Assembly (NCBI GenBank): GCA_947095585.1 | Contig: OX352762.1 | Span: forward strand, 47,793,335-47,857,334 | Source of the DNA: Nephrocerus scutellatus | Lineage: Eukaryota; Arthropoda; Insecta; Diptera; Pipunculidae | DNA length: 64,000 bases | Direction: 5' to 3' | Shown: positions 15,801 to 29,738 of the stretch, one piece after another | Layout of the letters: each line of letters begins with the position of its first letter | How positions within the stretch are numbered: the first letter of the stretch is position 1 | Made by a program: the position numbers and the translations under genes | The notes under the pieces: model-generated | Told to the model about the DNA's origin: nothing | What the model saw: the letters and a program-made list of their open reading frames with translations, nothing else | Database searches by the model: none

Positions 15801-16620
15801 TTATAGTCACATCTTAGTTCTACATTCTGAATTTCATGCGAATCGCTTGAGAAATTGATTTGTTCCAGAAATTCCAGACCATAATTATCATATTCCAGAA
15901 TTTCCATAGGAAGAAATCTTATAGTCGCATCTTAGCTCTACATTCCGAATTTCATGAGAATCGATTGAGAAATTGATTTGTTCCAGAAATTCCAGACCAT
16001 AATGATCATATTCCAGAATTTCCATAGGAAGAAATCTTATAGTCGCATCTTAGTTCTACATTCCGAATTTCATGAGAATCGCTTGAGAAATTGATTTGTT
16101 TCAGAAATTCCAGACCATAATGATCATATTCCAGAATTTCCATAGGAAGAAATCTTATAGTCGCATCTTAGTTCTACATTCCGAATTTCATGCGAATCGC
16201 TTGAGAAATTGATTTATTCCAGAAATTCCAGACCATAGTGATCATATTCCAGAATTTCCATAGGAAGAAATCTTATAGTCGCATCGTAGTTCTACATTCC
16301 GAATTTCATGCGAATCGCTTGAGAAATTGATTTTTTCCAGAAATTCCAGACAATAACGATCATATTCTAGAATTTCCATAGGAAGAATTCTTATAGTCGC
16401 ATCTTAGTTCTACATTCCGAACTTCATGCGAATCGCTTGAGAAATTGATTTATTCCAGAAATTCCAGACCATAATGATCATATTCCAGAATTTCCATAGG
16501 AAGAAATCTTATAGTCGCATCGTAGCTCTACATTCCGAATTTCATGCGAATCGCTTGAGAAATTATTTTGTTCCAGAAATTCCAGACCATAATGATCATA
16601 TTCCAGAATTTCCATAGGAA
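12841..16620. repeat. Tandem segmental duplication, copy 2 (about 3.75 kb)
   Basis: Second copy of 9329-12840. It has at least one extra 118-bp monomer at about 14150-14268 and a locally replaced patch near 13040-13260. The same kind of sequence reappears downstream at 36475 onward, where 36634 matches 15362 and 36043 matches 14771 at a constant offset of 21272 bp. Confidence 0.78.
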
Positions 16621-19600
16621 GAAATCTTATAGTCGCATCTTAGTTCTACATTCCGAACTTCATGCGAATCGCTTGAGAAATTGATTTATTCCAGAAATTC
16701 CAGACCATAATGATCATATTCCAGAATTTCCATAGGAAGAAATCTTATAGTCGCATCGTAGTTCTACATTCCGAATTTCATGCGAATCGCTTGAGAAATT
16801 GATTTGTTCCAGCAATTCCAGGCAATAATGATCATATTCTAGAATTTCTATAGGAAGAATTCTTATAGTCGCATCGTAGTTATACATTTCGAATTTCATG
16901 CGAATCGCTTGAGAAATGGATTTGTTTGTTCCAGAAATTCCAGACAATAATGATCATATTCCAGAAGTTCCATAGGAAGAAATTTTATAGTCACATCTTA
17001 GTCCTACATTCCGAATTTCAAGCGAATCGCTTGAGAAAGTGATATGTTCCAGAAATTCCAGACCATAATGATCATATTCCACAATTTCCATAAGAAGAAG
17101 TCTGGTAGTCGCATCTTAGTTCTACAATCCGAATTTCCTGCGAAGCGCTTGAGAAATTGATTTGTTCCAGAAATTCCAGACCATAATGATCATACTCCAC
17201 AATTTCCATAGGAAGAAGTCTGATAGTCGCATCTTAGTTCTAAATTCCGAATTTCCTGCGAATCGCTTTGGAAATTGATTTGTTCCAGAAATTCCAGACC
17301 ATAATGATCATATTCCAGAATTTCCATAGGAAGAAATCGGATAGTCGCATCTCAGTTCTACATTCCGAATTTCATGCGAATCGCTTGAGAAATTGATTTG
17401 TTCCAGAAATTCCAGACCATAAGGGTCATATTCCAGAATTTCCATAGGAAGAAGTCTGATAGTCACATCTTAGTTCTACATTCCGAATTTCATGCGAATC
17501 GCTTGAGAAATTGATTTGTTTCAGAAATTCCAGACCATAATGATGATATTCTAGAATTTCCATAGGAAGAAATCTTATAATCGCATCTTAGTTCTACATT
17601 CCGAATTTCATGAGAATAGCTTGAGAAATTGATTTATTCCAGAAATTCCAGACCATAATGATCATATTCTAGAATTTCCATAGGAAGAATTCTTATAGTC
17701 GCATCTTAGTTCTATATTCCGAACTTCATGCGAATCGCTTGAGAAATTGATTTATTCCAGAAATTCCAGACCATAATGATCATATTCCAGAATTTCCATT
17801 GGAAGAAGTCTTTTAGTCGCATCTTAGTCCTACATTCCGAATTTCATGCGAATCGCTTGAGAAATTGATTTGTTCCTGAAATTCCAGACCATAATGATCA
17901 TATTCCCGAATTTCCATAGGAAGAAGTCTTATAGTCGCATCTTAGTCCTACATTCCGAATTTCATGCGAACCGCTTGGGAAATTGATTTGTTCCAGAAAT
18001 TCCAGAACAAATAACCATATTAAAGAATTTTCATAGGAAGAAGTCTTATAGTCGCATCTTAGTCCTACATTCCGAATTTTATGTAAATCGCTTGAGAAAT
18101 TGATTTGTTCCAGAAATTCCAGACCATAATGATCATATTCCAGAATTTCCATAGGAAGAAGTCTAATAGTCGCACCTTAGTTCTACATTCCGAACTTCAT
18201 GCGAATCGCTTGAGAAATTGATTTATTCCAGAAATTCCAGACCATAATGATCATATTCCAGAATTTCCATAGGAAGAAATCTTATAGTCGCATCTTAGTT
18301 CTACATTCCGAATTTCATGCGAATCGCTTGGGAAATTGATTTGTTCCAGAAATTCCAGAACATAATGAACATATTAGAGAATTTTCATAGGAAGAATTCT
18401 TATAGTCGCATCTTAGTCCTACATTCCGAATTTTATGCAAATCGCTTGAGAAATTGATTTGTTCCAGAAATTCCAGACCATAATGATCATATTCCAGAAT
18501 TTCCATAGGAAGAAGTCTAATAGTCGCATCTTAGTTCTACATTCCGAGCTTCATGCGAATCGCTTGGGAAATGGATTTGTTCCAGAAATTCCAGACCATA
18601 ATTATCATATTCCATAATTTCCATAGGAAGAAGTCTTATAGTCGCATCTTAGTCCTACATTCCGAATTTCATGCGAATCACTTGAAAAATTGATTTGTTC
18701 CAGAAATTCCAGACCATAATGATCATATTCCAGAATTTCCATAGGAAGAAATCTTATAGTCGCATCTTAGTTCTACATTCCGAACTTCATGCGAATCGCT
18801 TGAGAAATTGATTTATTCCAGAAATTCCAAACCATAATGATCATATTCCAGAATTTCCATAGGAAGAAATCTTATAGTCTCATCGTAGTTCTACATTCCG
18901 AATTTCATGCGAATCGCTTGAGAAATTGATTTGTTCCAGCAATTCCAGACAATAATGATCATATTCCAGAATTTCTATAGGAAGAAATCTTATAGTCGCA
19001 TCTTAGTTCTTCATTCTGAATTTCATGCGAATCGCTTGAGAAATTGATTTGTTCCAGAAATTCCAGACCATAATGATCATATTCCAGAATTTCCATAGGA
19101 AGAAGTCTTATAGTCGCATTTTAGTTCTACATTCCGAATTTCATGCGAATCGCTTGAGAAATTGATTTGTTCCAGAAATTCCAGACCATAATGATCATAT
19201 TCCACAATTTCCATAGGAAGAAGTCTGATAATCGCATCTTAGTTCTACATTCCGAATTTCATGCGAATCGCTTAAGAAATTGATTTGTTCCAGAAATTCC
19301 AAACCATAATGATGATATTCCAGAATTTCCATAGGAAGAAATCTTATAGTCGCATCTTAGTTCTACATTCTGAATTTCATGCGAATCGCTTGAGAAATTG
19401 ATTTGTTCCAGAAATTCCAGACCATAATGATCATATTCCAGAATTTCCATAGGAAGAAGTCTTATAGCCGCATCTTAGTCCAACATTCCGAATTTCCTGC
19501 GAATCGCTTGAGAAATTGATTTGTTCCAGAAATTCCAGACCATATTGATCATACTCCACAATTTCCATAGGAAGAAGTCTGATAATCGCATCTTAGTTCT

Positions 19601-22034
19601 ACATTCCGAATTTCCTGCGAATCGTTTGGGAAATTGATTTGTTCCAGAAATTCCAGACCATAATGATCATATTCCACAATTTCCATAGGAAGAAGTCTGA
19701 TAATCGCATCTTAGTTCTACATTCCGAATTTCCTGCGAATCGCTTGAGAAATTGATTTTTTCCAGAAATTCCAGACCATAATGATCATACTCCACAATTT
19801 CCATAGGAAGAAGTCTGATAATCGCATCTTAGTTCTACATTCCGAATTTCCTGCGAATCGCTTGGGAAATTGATTTGTTCCAGAAATTCCAGACCATAAT
19901 GATCATACTCCACAATTTCCATAGGAAGAAGTCTGATAATTGCATCTTAGTTCTACATTCCGAATTTCATGCGAATCGCTTGAGAAATTCCAGACCATAA
20001 TGATCATACTCCACAATTTCCATAGGAAGAAGTCTGATAATCGCATCTTAGTTCTACATTCCGAATTTCCTGCGAATCGCTTGGGAAATTGATTTGTTCC
20101 AGAAATTCCAGACCATAATGATCATACTCCACAATTTCCATAGGAAGAAGTCTGATAATTGCATCTTAGTTCTACATTCCGAATTTCATGCGAATCGCTT
20201 GAGAAATTGATTTTTTCCAGAAATTCCGGACAATAATGATCATATTCTAGAATTTCCATAGGAAGAATTCTTATAATCGCATCTTAGTTCTACATTCCGA
20301 ACTTCATGCGAATCGCTTGAGAAATTGATTTGTTCCAGAAATTCCAGACTATAATGATCATATTCCACAATTTCCATAGGAAGAAGTCTGATAATCGCAT
20401 CTTAGTTCTACATTCCGAATTTCCTGCAAATCGCTTGAGAAATTGATTTGTTCCAGAAATTCCAGACCATAATGATCATACTCCACAATTTCCATAGGAA
20501 GAAGTCTGATAATCGCATCTTAGTTCTACATTCCGAATTTCCTGCGAATCGCTTGGGAAATTGATTTGTTCCAGAAATTCCAGACCATAATGATCATACT
20601 CCACAATTTCCATAGGAAGAAGTCTGATAATCGCATCTTAGTTCTACATTCCGAATTTCATGCGAATCGCTTGAGAAATTGATTTTTTCCAGAAATTCCA
20701 GACAATAATGATCATATTCTAGAATTTCCATAGGAAGAAGTCTGATAATCGTATCTTAGTTCTGCATTCCGAATTTCCTGCGAATTGCTTGAGAAATTGA
20801 TTTGTTCCAGAAATTCCAGACCATAATGATCATATTCCAGAATTTCCATAGGAAGAAATCTTATAGTCGCATCGTAGTTCTACATTCCGAATTTCATGCG
20901 AATCGCTTGAGAAATTGATTTGTTCCAGAAATTCCAGACCATAATGATCATATTCCAGAATTTCTATAGGAAGAAATCTTATAGTCGCATCTTAGTTCTA
21001 CATTCCGAACTTCATACGAATCGCTTGAGAAATTGATTTATTCCAGAAATTCCAGACTATAATGATCATATTCCAGAATTTCCATAGGAAGAAATCTTAT
21101 AGTCGCATCGTAGTTCTACATTCCGAAATTCATGCGAATCGCTTGAGAAAATGATTTATTCCAGAAATTCCAAACCATAATGATCATATTCCAGAATTTT
21201 CATAGGAAGAAATCTTATAGTCGCATCGTAGTTCTACATTCCGAATTTCACGCGAATCGCTTGAGAAATTGATTTGTTCCAGAAATTCCAGACAATAATG
21301 ATCATATTCCAGAATTTCCATAGGAAGAAATCTTATAGTCGCATCTTAGTTCTACATTCCGAATTTCCTGCGAATCGCTTGGGAAATTGATTTGTTCCAG
21401 AAATTCCAGACCATAATGATCATATTCCACAATTTCCATAGGAAGAAGTCTTATAGTCGCATCTTAGTCCTACATTCCGAATTTCATGCGAAATCGCTTG
21501 AGAAATTTATTTGTTCCAGAAATTCCAGACCATAATTATCATATTCCATAATATCCATAGGAAGAAGTCTGATAGTCGCATCTTAGTTCTACATTCCGAA
21601 TTTCATGCGAATCGCTTAAGAAATTGATTTGTTCCAGAAATTCCAAACCATAATGATGATATTCCAGAATTTCCATAGGAAGACATCTTATAGTCGCATC
21701 TTAGTTCTACATTCTGAATTTCATGCGAATCGCTTGAGAAATTGATTTGTTCCAGAAATTCCAGACAAAAATGATCATATTCCAGAATTTCCATAGGAAG
21801 AAGTCTTATAGTCGCATCTTAGTCCTATATTCCGAATTTCATGCGAATCGCTTGAAAAATTGACTTGTTCGAGAAATTCCAGACCATAAAGATCATATTC
21901 CAGAATTTCCATAGGAAGAAGTCTAATAGTCGCATCTTAGTTCTACATTCCGAATTTCATGCGAATCGCTGGAGCAATTGATTTGTTCCAGAAATTCCAG
22001 ACCATAATGATCATATTCCAGAATTTCCATTGGA
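16266..22034. repeat. Satellite superblock P (5769 bp), first of three tandem copies
   Basis: P starts within a monomer at a GAAGAAATCTTATAG stretch and recurs at 22035 (Q, offset 5769) and 26051 (R, offset 9785). Diagnostic variants include TTTGTTTGTTCC (about 16920), GGAAGAAATCGGATAG (about 17328), CATAAGGGTCATATT (about 17418) and AGAACAAATAACC (about 18005). P holds the uninterrupted version of the site occupied by the retrotransposon in R; the two bases missing there are TT at 17393-17394. Confidence 0.85.
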
Positions 22035-25000
22035 AGAAATCTTATAGTCGCATCGTAGTTCTACATTCCGAATTTCATGCGAATCGCTTGAGAAATTGAT
22101 TTTTTCCAGAAATTCCAGACAATAACGATCATATTCTAGAATTTCCATAGGAAGAATTCTTATAGTCGCATCTTAGTTCTACATTCCGAACTTCATGCGA
22201 ATCGCTTGAGAAATTGATTTATTCCAGAAATTCCAGACCATAATGATCATATTCCAGAATTTCCATAGGAAGAAATCTTATAGTCGCATCGTAGCTCTAC
22301 ATTCCGAATTTCATGCGAATCGCTTGAGAAATTATTTTGTTCCAGAAATTCCAGACCATAATGATCATATTCCAGAATTTCCATAGGAAGAAATCTTATA
22401 GTCGCATCTTAGTTCTACATTCCGAACTTCATGCGAATCGCTTGAGAAATTGATTTATTCCAGAAATTCCAGACCATAATGATCATATTCCAGAATTTCC
22501 ATAGGAAGAAATCTTATAGTCGCATCGTAGTTCTACATTCCGAATTTCATGCGAATCGCTTGAGAAATTGATTTGTTCCAGCAATTCCAGGCAATAATGA
22601 TCATATTCTAGAATTTCTATAGGAAGAATTCTTATAGTCGCATCGTAGTTATACATTTCGAATTTCATGCGAATCGCTTGAGAAATGGATTTGTTTGTTC
22701 CAGAAATTCCAGACAATAATGATCATATTCCAGAAGTTCCATAGGAAGAAATTTTATAGTCACATCTTAGTCCTACATTCCGAATTTCAAGCGAATCGCT
22801 TGAGAAAGTGATATGTTCCAGAAATTCCAGACCATAATGATCATATTCCACAATTTCCATAAGAAGAAGTCTGGTAGTCGCATCTTAGTTCTACAATCCG
22901 AATATCCTGCGAAGCGCTTGAGAAATTGATTTGTTCCAGAAATTCCAGACCATAATGATCATACTCCACAATTTCCATAGGAAGAAGTCTGATAGTCGCA
23001 TCTTAGTTCTACATTCCGAATTTCCTGCGAATCGCTTTGGAAATTGATTTGTTCCAGAAATTCCAGACCATAATGATCATATTCCAGAATTTCCATAGGA
23101 AGAAATCGGATAGTCGCATCTCAGTTCTACATTCCGAATTTCATGCGAATCGCTTGAGAAATTGATTTGTTCCAGAAATTCCAGACCATAAGGGTCATAT
23201 TCCAGAATTTCCATAGGAAGAAGTCTGATAGTCACATCTTAGTTCTACATTCCGAATTTCATGCGAATCGCTTGAGAAATTGATTTGTTTCAGAAATTCC
23301 AGACCATAATGATGATATTCTAGAATTTCCATAGGAAGAAATCTTATAATCGCATCTTAGTTCTACATTCCGAATTTCATGAGAATAGCTTGAGAAATTG
23401 ATTTATTCCAGAAATTCCAGACCATAATGATCATATTCTAGAATTTCCATAGGAAGAATTCTTATAGTCGCATCTTAGTTCTATATTCCGAACTTCATGC
23501 GAATCGCTTGAGAAATTGATTTATTCCAGAAATTCCAGACCATAATGATCATATTCCAGAATTTCCATTGGAAGAAGTCTTTTAGTCGCATCTTAGTCCT
23601 ACATTCCGAATTTCATGCGAATCGCTTGAGAAATTGATTTGTTCCTGAAATTCCAGACCATAATGATCATATTCCCGAATTTCCATAGGAAGAAGTCTTA
23701 TAGTCGCATCTTAGTCCTACATTCCGAATTTCATGCGAACCGCTTGGGAAATTGATTTGTTCCAGAAATTCCAGAACAAATAACCATATTAAAGAATTTT
23801 CATAGGAAGAAGTCTTATAGTCGCATCTTAGTCCTACATTCCGAATTTTATGTAAATCGCTTGAGAAATTGATTTGTTCCAGAAATTCCAGACCATAATG
23901 ATCATATTCCAGAATTTCCATAGGAAGAAGTCTAATAGTCGCACCTTAGTTCTACATTCCGAACTTCATGCGAATCGCTTGAGAAATTGATTTATTCCAG
24001 AAATTCCAGACCATAATGATCATATTCCAGAATTTCCATAGGAAGAAATCTTATAGTCGCATCTTAGTTCTACATTCCGAATTTCATGCGAATCGCTTGG
24101 GAAATTGATTTGTTCCAGAAATTCCAGAACATAATGAACATATTAGAGAATTTTCATAGGAAGAAGTCTTATAGTCGCATCTTAGTCCTACATTCCGAAT
24201 TTTATGCAAATCGCTTGAGAAATTGATTTGTTCCAGAAATTCCAGACCATATTGATCATACTCCACAATTTCCATAGGAAGAAGTCTGATAATCGCATCT
24301 TAGTTCTACATTCCGAATTTCCTGCGAATCGTTTGGGAAATTGATTTGTTCCAGAAATTCCAGACCATAATGATCATATTCCACAATTTCCATAGGAAGA
24401 AGTCTGATAATCGCATCTTAGTTCTACATTCCGAATTTCCTGCGAATCGCTTGAGAAATTGATTTTTTCCAGAAATTCCAGACCATAATGATCATACTCC
24501 ACAATTTCCATAGGAAGAAGTCTGATAATCGCATCTTAGTTCTACATTCCGAATTTCCTGCGAATCGCTTGGGAAATTGATTTGTTCCAGAAATTCCAGA
24601 CCATAATGATCATACTCCACAATTTCCATAGGAAGAAGTCTGATAATCGCATCTTAGTTCTACATTCCGAATTTCATGCGAATCGCTTGAGAAATTGATT
24701 TTTTCCAGAAATTCCAGACAATAATGATCATATTCTAGAATTTCCATAGGAAGAAGTCTGATAATCGTATCTTAGTTCTGCATTCCGAATTTCCTGCGAA
24801 TTGCTTGAGAAATTGATTTGTTCCAGAAATTCCAGACTATAATGATCATATTCCAGAATTTCCATAGGAAGAAATCTTATAGTCGCATCGTAGTTCTACA
24901 TTCCGAATTTCATGCGAATCGCTTGAGAAATTGATTTGTTCCAGAAATTCCAGACCATAATGATCATATTCCAGAATTTCTATAGGAAGAAATCTTATAG

Positions 25001-26050
25001 TCGCATCTTAGTTCTACATTCCGAACTTCATACGAATCGCTTGAGAAATTGATTTATTCCAGAAATTCCAGACTATAATGATCATATTCCAGAATTTCCA
25101 TAGGAAGAAATCTTATAGTCGCATCGTAGTTCTACATTCCGATATTCATGCGAATCGCTTGAGAAAATGATTTATTCCAGAAATTCCAAACCATAATGAT
25201 CATATTCCAGAATTTTCATAGGAAGAAATCTTATAGTCGCATCGTAGTTCTACATTCCGAATTTCACGCGAATCGCTTGAGAAATTGATTTGTTCCAGAA
25301 ATTCCAGACAATAATGATCATATTCCAGAATTTCCATAGGAAGAAATCTTATAGTCGCATCTTAGTTCTACATTCCGAATTTCCTGCGAATCGCTTGGGA
25401 AATTGATTTGTTCCAGAAATTCCAGACCATAATGATCATATTCCACAATTTCCATAGGAAGAAGTCTTATAGTCGCATCTTAGTCCTACATTCCGAATTT
25501 CATGCGAAATCGCTTGAGAAATTTATTTGTTCCAGAAATTCCAGACCATAATTATCATATTCCATAATATCCATAGGAAGAAGTCTGATAGTCGCATCTT
25601 AGTTCTACATTCCGAATTTCATGCGAATCGCTTAAGAAATTGATTTGTTCCAGAAATTCCAAACCATAATGATGATATTCCAGAATTTCCATAGGAAGAC
25701 ATCTTATAGTCGCATCTTAGTTCTACATTCTGAATTTCATGCGAATCGCTTGAGAAATTGATTTGTTCCAGAAATTCCAGACAAAAATGATCATATTCCA
25801 GAATTTCCATAGGAAGAAGTCTTATAGTCGCATCTTAGTCCTATATTCCGAATTTCATGCGAATCGCTTGAAAAATTGACTTGTTCGAGAAATTCCAGAC
25901 CATAAAGATCATATTCCAGAATTTCCATAGGAAGAAGTCTAATAGTCGCATCTTAGTTCTACATTCCGAATTTCATGCGAATCGCTGGAGCAATTGATTT
26001 GTTCCAGAAATTCCAGACCATAATGATCATATTCCAGAATTTCCATTGGA
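22035..26050. repeat. Satellite superblock Q (4016 bp), shortened copy of P
   Basis: Q is collinear with P at offset 5769 until about 24247. There the offset drops to 4707, a loss of 1062 bp or exactly nine monomers. It drops again to 4016 before 24601, a further loss of 691 bp, equal to five 118-bp monomers plus the 101-bp monomer found in P near 19983. Q therefore derives from a P-like block by two in-register deletions. It also keeps the empty retrotransposon site (TT at 23162-23163). Confidence 0.82.
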
Positions 26051-27092
26051 AGAAATCTTATAGTCGCATCGTAGTTCTACATTCCGAATTTCATGCGAAT
26101 CGCTTGAGAAATTGATTTTTTCCAGAAATTCCAGACAATAACGATCATATTCTAGAATTTCCATAGGAAGAATTCTTATAGTCGCATCTTAGTTCTACAT
26201 TCCGAACTTCATGCGAATCGCTTGAGAAATTGATTTATTCCAGAAATTCCAGACCATAATGATCATATTCCAGAATTTCCATAGGAAGAAATCTTATAGT
26301 CGCATCGTAGCTCTACATTCCGAATTTCATGCGAATCGCTTGAGAAATTATTTTGTTCCAGAAATTCCAGACCATAATGATCATATTCCAGAATTTCCAT
26401 AGGAAGAAATCTTATAGTCGCATCTTAGTTCTACATTCCGAACTTCATGCGAATCGCTTGAGAAATTGATTTATTCCAGAAATTCCAGACCATAATGATC
26501 ATATTCCAGAATTTCCATAGGAAGAAATCTTATAGTCGCATCGTAGTTCTACATTCCGAATTTCATGCGAATCGCTTGAGAAATTGATTTGTTCCAGCAA
26601 TTCCAGGCAATAATGATCATATTCTAGAATTTCTATAGGAAGAATTCTTATAGTCGCATCGTAGTTATACATTTCGAATTTCATGCGAATCGCTTGAGAA
26701 ATGGATTTGTTTGTTCCAGAAATTCCAGACAATAATGATCATATTCCAGAAGTTCCATAGGAAGAAATTTTATAGTCACATCTTAGTCCTACATTCCGAA
26801 TTTCAAGCGAATCGCTTGAGAAAGTGATATGTTCCAGAAATTCCAGACCATAATGATCATATTCCACAATTTCCATAAGAAGAAGTCTGGTAGTCGCATC
26901 TTAGTTCTACAATCCGAATATCCTGCGAAGCGCTTGAGAAATTGATTTGTTCCAGAAATTCCAGACCATAATGATCATACTCCACAATTTCCATAGGAAG
27001 AAGTCTGATAGTCGCATCTTAGTTCTACATTCCGAATTTCCTGCGAATCGCTTTGGAAATTGATTTGTTCCAGAAATTCCAGACCATAATGA

Positions 27093-29738
27093 TCATATTC
27101 CAGAATTTCCATAGGAAGAAATCGGATAGTCGCATCTCAGTTCTACATTCCGAATTTCATGCGAATCGCTTGAGAAAAGCCATCGTTCGATCATGCCGTT
27201 GCATGCCGGATTATAGGCTGTGGTTCGCCTGCGTTGAAATCCAATTAGATTGGCTAGACTGGTAAATAATTCGGATTCGAATTGAGCCCCTCTGTCGGAG
27301 ACGATTATGCATGGGACACCGAAGCGACTGATCCATGTTTTTAATAGAGTGTCTGCGACTGTTTCGGCTTTCATATCCGGCATCGGCGCGGCTTCAGGCC
27401 ATCGCGTGAAACGGTCTATGATCGTCAAACAATAACTATTGTTTTCGGATGGTTGTAAAGGGCCTACTATGTCGATATGAATCTCGGAGAATCGGTCACT
27501 GACAACAGGGTAGTTACCACATGGACTTTGAACGTGTTTTGTGACTTTGCATTTTTGGCAGTTGGTGCAGCTTTTTGCCCACAATCTTACGTCTTTGTTA
27601 AGTGCTGGCCAGACGAATTTGGTACGAATTAGCTTGGCCGAGTTACGTATTCCTGGGTGTGATACGTTGTGAAATTTTTCGAAAACTTGTCGTCGACATT
27701 TTTTGGGGACATATGGTCTTGGTGTGCCCGTTGACACATCGCAATATAAGAGTTTGTTTGTTCCAAAAACCGGCATTTTGTCAAGTTTAAGACTGTCGTT
27801 GTTTTTGATTAAAGTTTTTAGCTCATCATCGTTGATTTGTTCGTCCGCCATAATTGAGTAATCTATGTTACTCGGGATCGTTAGTGCATCAATTCGAGAA
27901 AGGGCATCGGCCACGACGTTATCCTTTCCGGAAACGTGCTGAATATCGGTTGTGTATTGAGCAACCAGATCGAGATGCCTGCGCTGACGGGGTGAAGCTT
28001 TTTCTAAGTTTTGATATAGTGCGTACGTGAGAGGTTTGTGGTCCGTATAAAGAATGAAATCTCGACCGTCGACAAAATGTTTGAAGTGTTTGATTGCAGC
28101 GTATGCCGCTAGCAGTTCTCTGTCGTACGTACTGTATCTTTGCTCTGTAGCCGAAAGTTTTCGAGAAAAGAAGCTCAGTGGTTGCCACCCTTCTGTCGTG
28201 AATTGTTGCACCACAGCTCCGATTGATTGGTTTGACGCGTCAACCATGATTGCCATTTTTGGGTTTGGCAACGGATGAGATAGCTGAGTAGCTTTTGCTA
28301 ATTGATTTTTGCAACGTTCGAAAGCTTGGTTCGATTGATCGCACCACATGACCTTGCTGTTGTCGTTCTTTTTTCGCCCTTTAAGAAATTCATACAATTT
28401 AGCTTGGTGTTGAGCTGCGTTTGGCAGAAAGATGCGGTAATAATTAAGCATACCCAAAAATCTTTGAATGCCTTTAGTTGTAGTTGGACGAGCGAAATTT
28501 GCTATTGCTTCGATTCGAGATTGAGCCGGCCTAATACCAGTGGCTGAAATGTCGAATCCTAGGAAGCTAATTTGTTTCTCACCGAATGTGCATTTGCTCA
28601 AATTGATTACCAGACCAGCATCCTGCAATCGCTGAAATATGATTTTCAGGTGCTCGATGTGCTGGTCAATGTTGGACGATGCCACTAAAACATCATCGAT
28701 GTAGGGAAAAGCGAATTTGACGTCACGCGAAATCGAATGAATTAAGCGCTGGAATGTTTGAGCCGCGTTTCGTAGACCGAATGTCATACGAGGGAACTCA
28801 AACAAACCGAACGGGGTGCATATGGCTGTTTTTTCGATATCAGCCTCATCAATTGGAATCTGGTGATATGCTCGGACGAGGTCTATCTTCGAGAAAACGT
28901 GGCAGCCGTCCAATTGATGGCTAAAGTCCGTTACGAACGGTATTGGGTATCGGTCGGGTTTTGTTTTTTGGTTAAGACCGCGATAGTCTCCGCAGAGCCT
29001 CCAGCTACCGTCCTTTTTCTTTGTGATGTGAAGAGGACTAGCCCAATTGCTTTTGGATAGTCGACATACGCCTTGTTTTAACCAGAGGTCTATTTCTTTT
29101 TTGGCTATGTTCATTTTTTGTGTATTGAGTCGTCGAACTTTCGCTGAACACGGCTGGCCCTCTGTTTCGATTTTATGAACCACGTTATGTTTAATCGTAT
29201 TGAACGTCGGCGTTTCGTGAGTGATTTGTTTGAAGTTTTGCAGTAGATTGCGTATGTGTGGATTGCATGTATCCAATTTTATTGTTGTTAGTTGGTATGA
29301 TGGCAAGAAAATTGAGGTTCCACTTTTTGACATTGACGTCAGTGGGTCAATCAATTTCTTATTTTTCACGTCGACTAACAGACCGTAATGTAGAAGAAAA
29401 TCGGCTCCGATTATGCATCGGTCAACGTTAGCGATCGTAAATTTCCATTCGAATGGGCGCCTTAAACCTAAATTCAATGTAAGGCTTTTTGTGCCGAATG
29501 TTTCAATCGATGTTGAATTTGCCGCGAATAGTTTTAAGTTTGATTTTATGTATTTGTCCCTTGACGTTGGAGTTATGACCGAGATGTCAGCTCCGGTGTC
29601 GATAAGGAATTGCTGTTTTGTGGTAAGTTCGAATACAACTAGGCGGCAATTTGAGTGGCTTCTATCACTTGCCGCGAAGAGTGATGAGCCTATTGGTTTT
29701 CCGGTCTGGCCGATGTTCGATTCTGATCGAACATGCAC
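27093..29738 (-). CDS. pol: Truncated Ty3/gypsy Pol polyprotein (protease-RT-RNase H-integrase) with a satellite-encoded tail
   Basis: Polyprotein for processing, reverse transcription and integration of the element. Residues are counted from the GTG at 29738. Protease: DTGAD at 47-51, with IIGADFL at 109-115 as the second flap-side motif. Reverse transcriptase: about 190-400, with catalytic D286 (FSKIDL) and D348/D349 (YIDD). RNase H: about 495-615, with D500, E541 and D566 (TDHKPL). Integrase: zinc-binding H690, H694, C724 and C727, and core D756, D815 and E851. The frame crosses the element edge two residues after E851; residues 854-881 are translated satellite and end at a stop at 27093. 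Thus the C-terminal integrase region is lost. There is no ATG at the beginning: the frame opens after a TAA at 29754-29756 and overlaps gag, so Pol is probably made by -1 frameshifting as a Gag-Pol fusion, and the GTG is only a counting point. All catalytic residues are present, but the protein is incomplete. The identification is secure; activity is unknown. Confidence 0.93.
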   Translation of the reverse strand: MHVRSESNIGQTGKPIGSSLFAASDRSHSNCRLVVFELTTKQQFLIDTGADISVITPTSRDKYIKSNLKLFAANSTSIETFGTKSLTLNLGLRRPFEWKFTIANVDRCIIGADFLLHYGLLVDVKNKKLIDPLTSMSKSGTSIFLPSYQLTTIKLDTCNPHIRNLLQNFKQITHETPTFNTIKHNVVHKIETEGQPCSAKVRRLNTQKMNIAKKEIDLWLKQGVCRLSKSNWASPLHITKKKDGSWRLCGDYRGLNQKTKPDRYPIPFVTDFSHQLDGCHVFSKIDLVRAYHQIPIDEADIEKTAICTPFGLFEFPRMTFGLRNAAQTFQRLIHSISRDVKFAFPYIDDVLVASSNIDQHIEHLKIIFQRLQDAGLVINLSKCTFGEKQISFLGFDISATGIRPAQSRIEAIANFARPTTTKGIQRFLGMLNYYRIFLPNAAQHQAKLYEFLKGRKKNDNSKVMWCDQSNQAFERCKNQLAKATQLSHPLPNPKMAIMVDASNQSIGAVVQQFTTEGWQPLSFFSRKLSATEQRYSTYDRELLAAYAAIKHFKHFVDGRDFILYTDHKPLTYALYQNLEKASPRQRRHLDLVAQYTTDIQHVSGKDNVVADALSRIDALTIPSNIDYSIMADEQINDDELKTLIKNNDSLKLDKMPVFGTNKLLYCDVSTGTPRPYVPKKCRRQVFEKFHNVSHPGIRNSAKLIRTKFVWPALNKDVRLWAKSCTNCQKCKVTKHVQSPCGNYPVVSDRFSEIHIDIVGPLQPSENNSYCLTIIDRFTRWPEAAPMPDMKAETVADTLLKTWISRFGVPCIIVSDRGAQFESELFTSLANLIGFQRRRTTAYNPACNGMIERWLFSSDSHEIRNVELRCDYPISSYGNSGI

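Larger units (their letters stand above)
1..27177. repeat. 118-bp satellite array, left domain, segment before the retrotransposon
   Basis: Continuous head-to-tail tandem array; successive GCATC(T/G)TAGT landmarks fall at 122, 240 and 358, giving a 118-bp period. Counting the monomer from GCATCTTAGT, it contains box A (TTCCAGAAATTCCA, positions 55-68), the palindrome ATGATCAT (76-83) and box B (TTCCAGAATTTCCA, 85-98). The two boxes differ at one base. Consensus G+C is about 36%. Subfamilies differ at linked sites: CATGCG or CCTGCG, CTTGAG or CTTGGG, TATTCCAGAA or TACTCCACAA, and AGTCTGATAATCGC, AAATCTTATAGTCGC or AATTCTTATAGTCGC. All monomers face the same way. Occasional short monomers occur, for example near 3865, 6254, 7010, 10605, 14355 and 19983. 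No unrelated sequence or gene is seen. It is satellite DNA by structure; a centromeric or pericentromeric role is inference. Confidence 0.97.

Noticed and set aside
9164..26732. Many small minus-strand open frames of 60-84 codons (MEILEYDH... and similar) in the satellite
   Set aside because: They recur with the monomer and are by-products of the repeat. The period of 118 is not a multiple of three, so no frame continues for more than about two monomers, and no start or stop conservation is seen.
27919..28188. 89-codon minus-strand frame within pol
   Set aside because: Out of frame with the RNase H region, which has its catalytic residues in the main frame.
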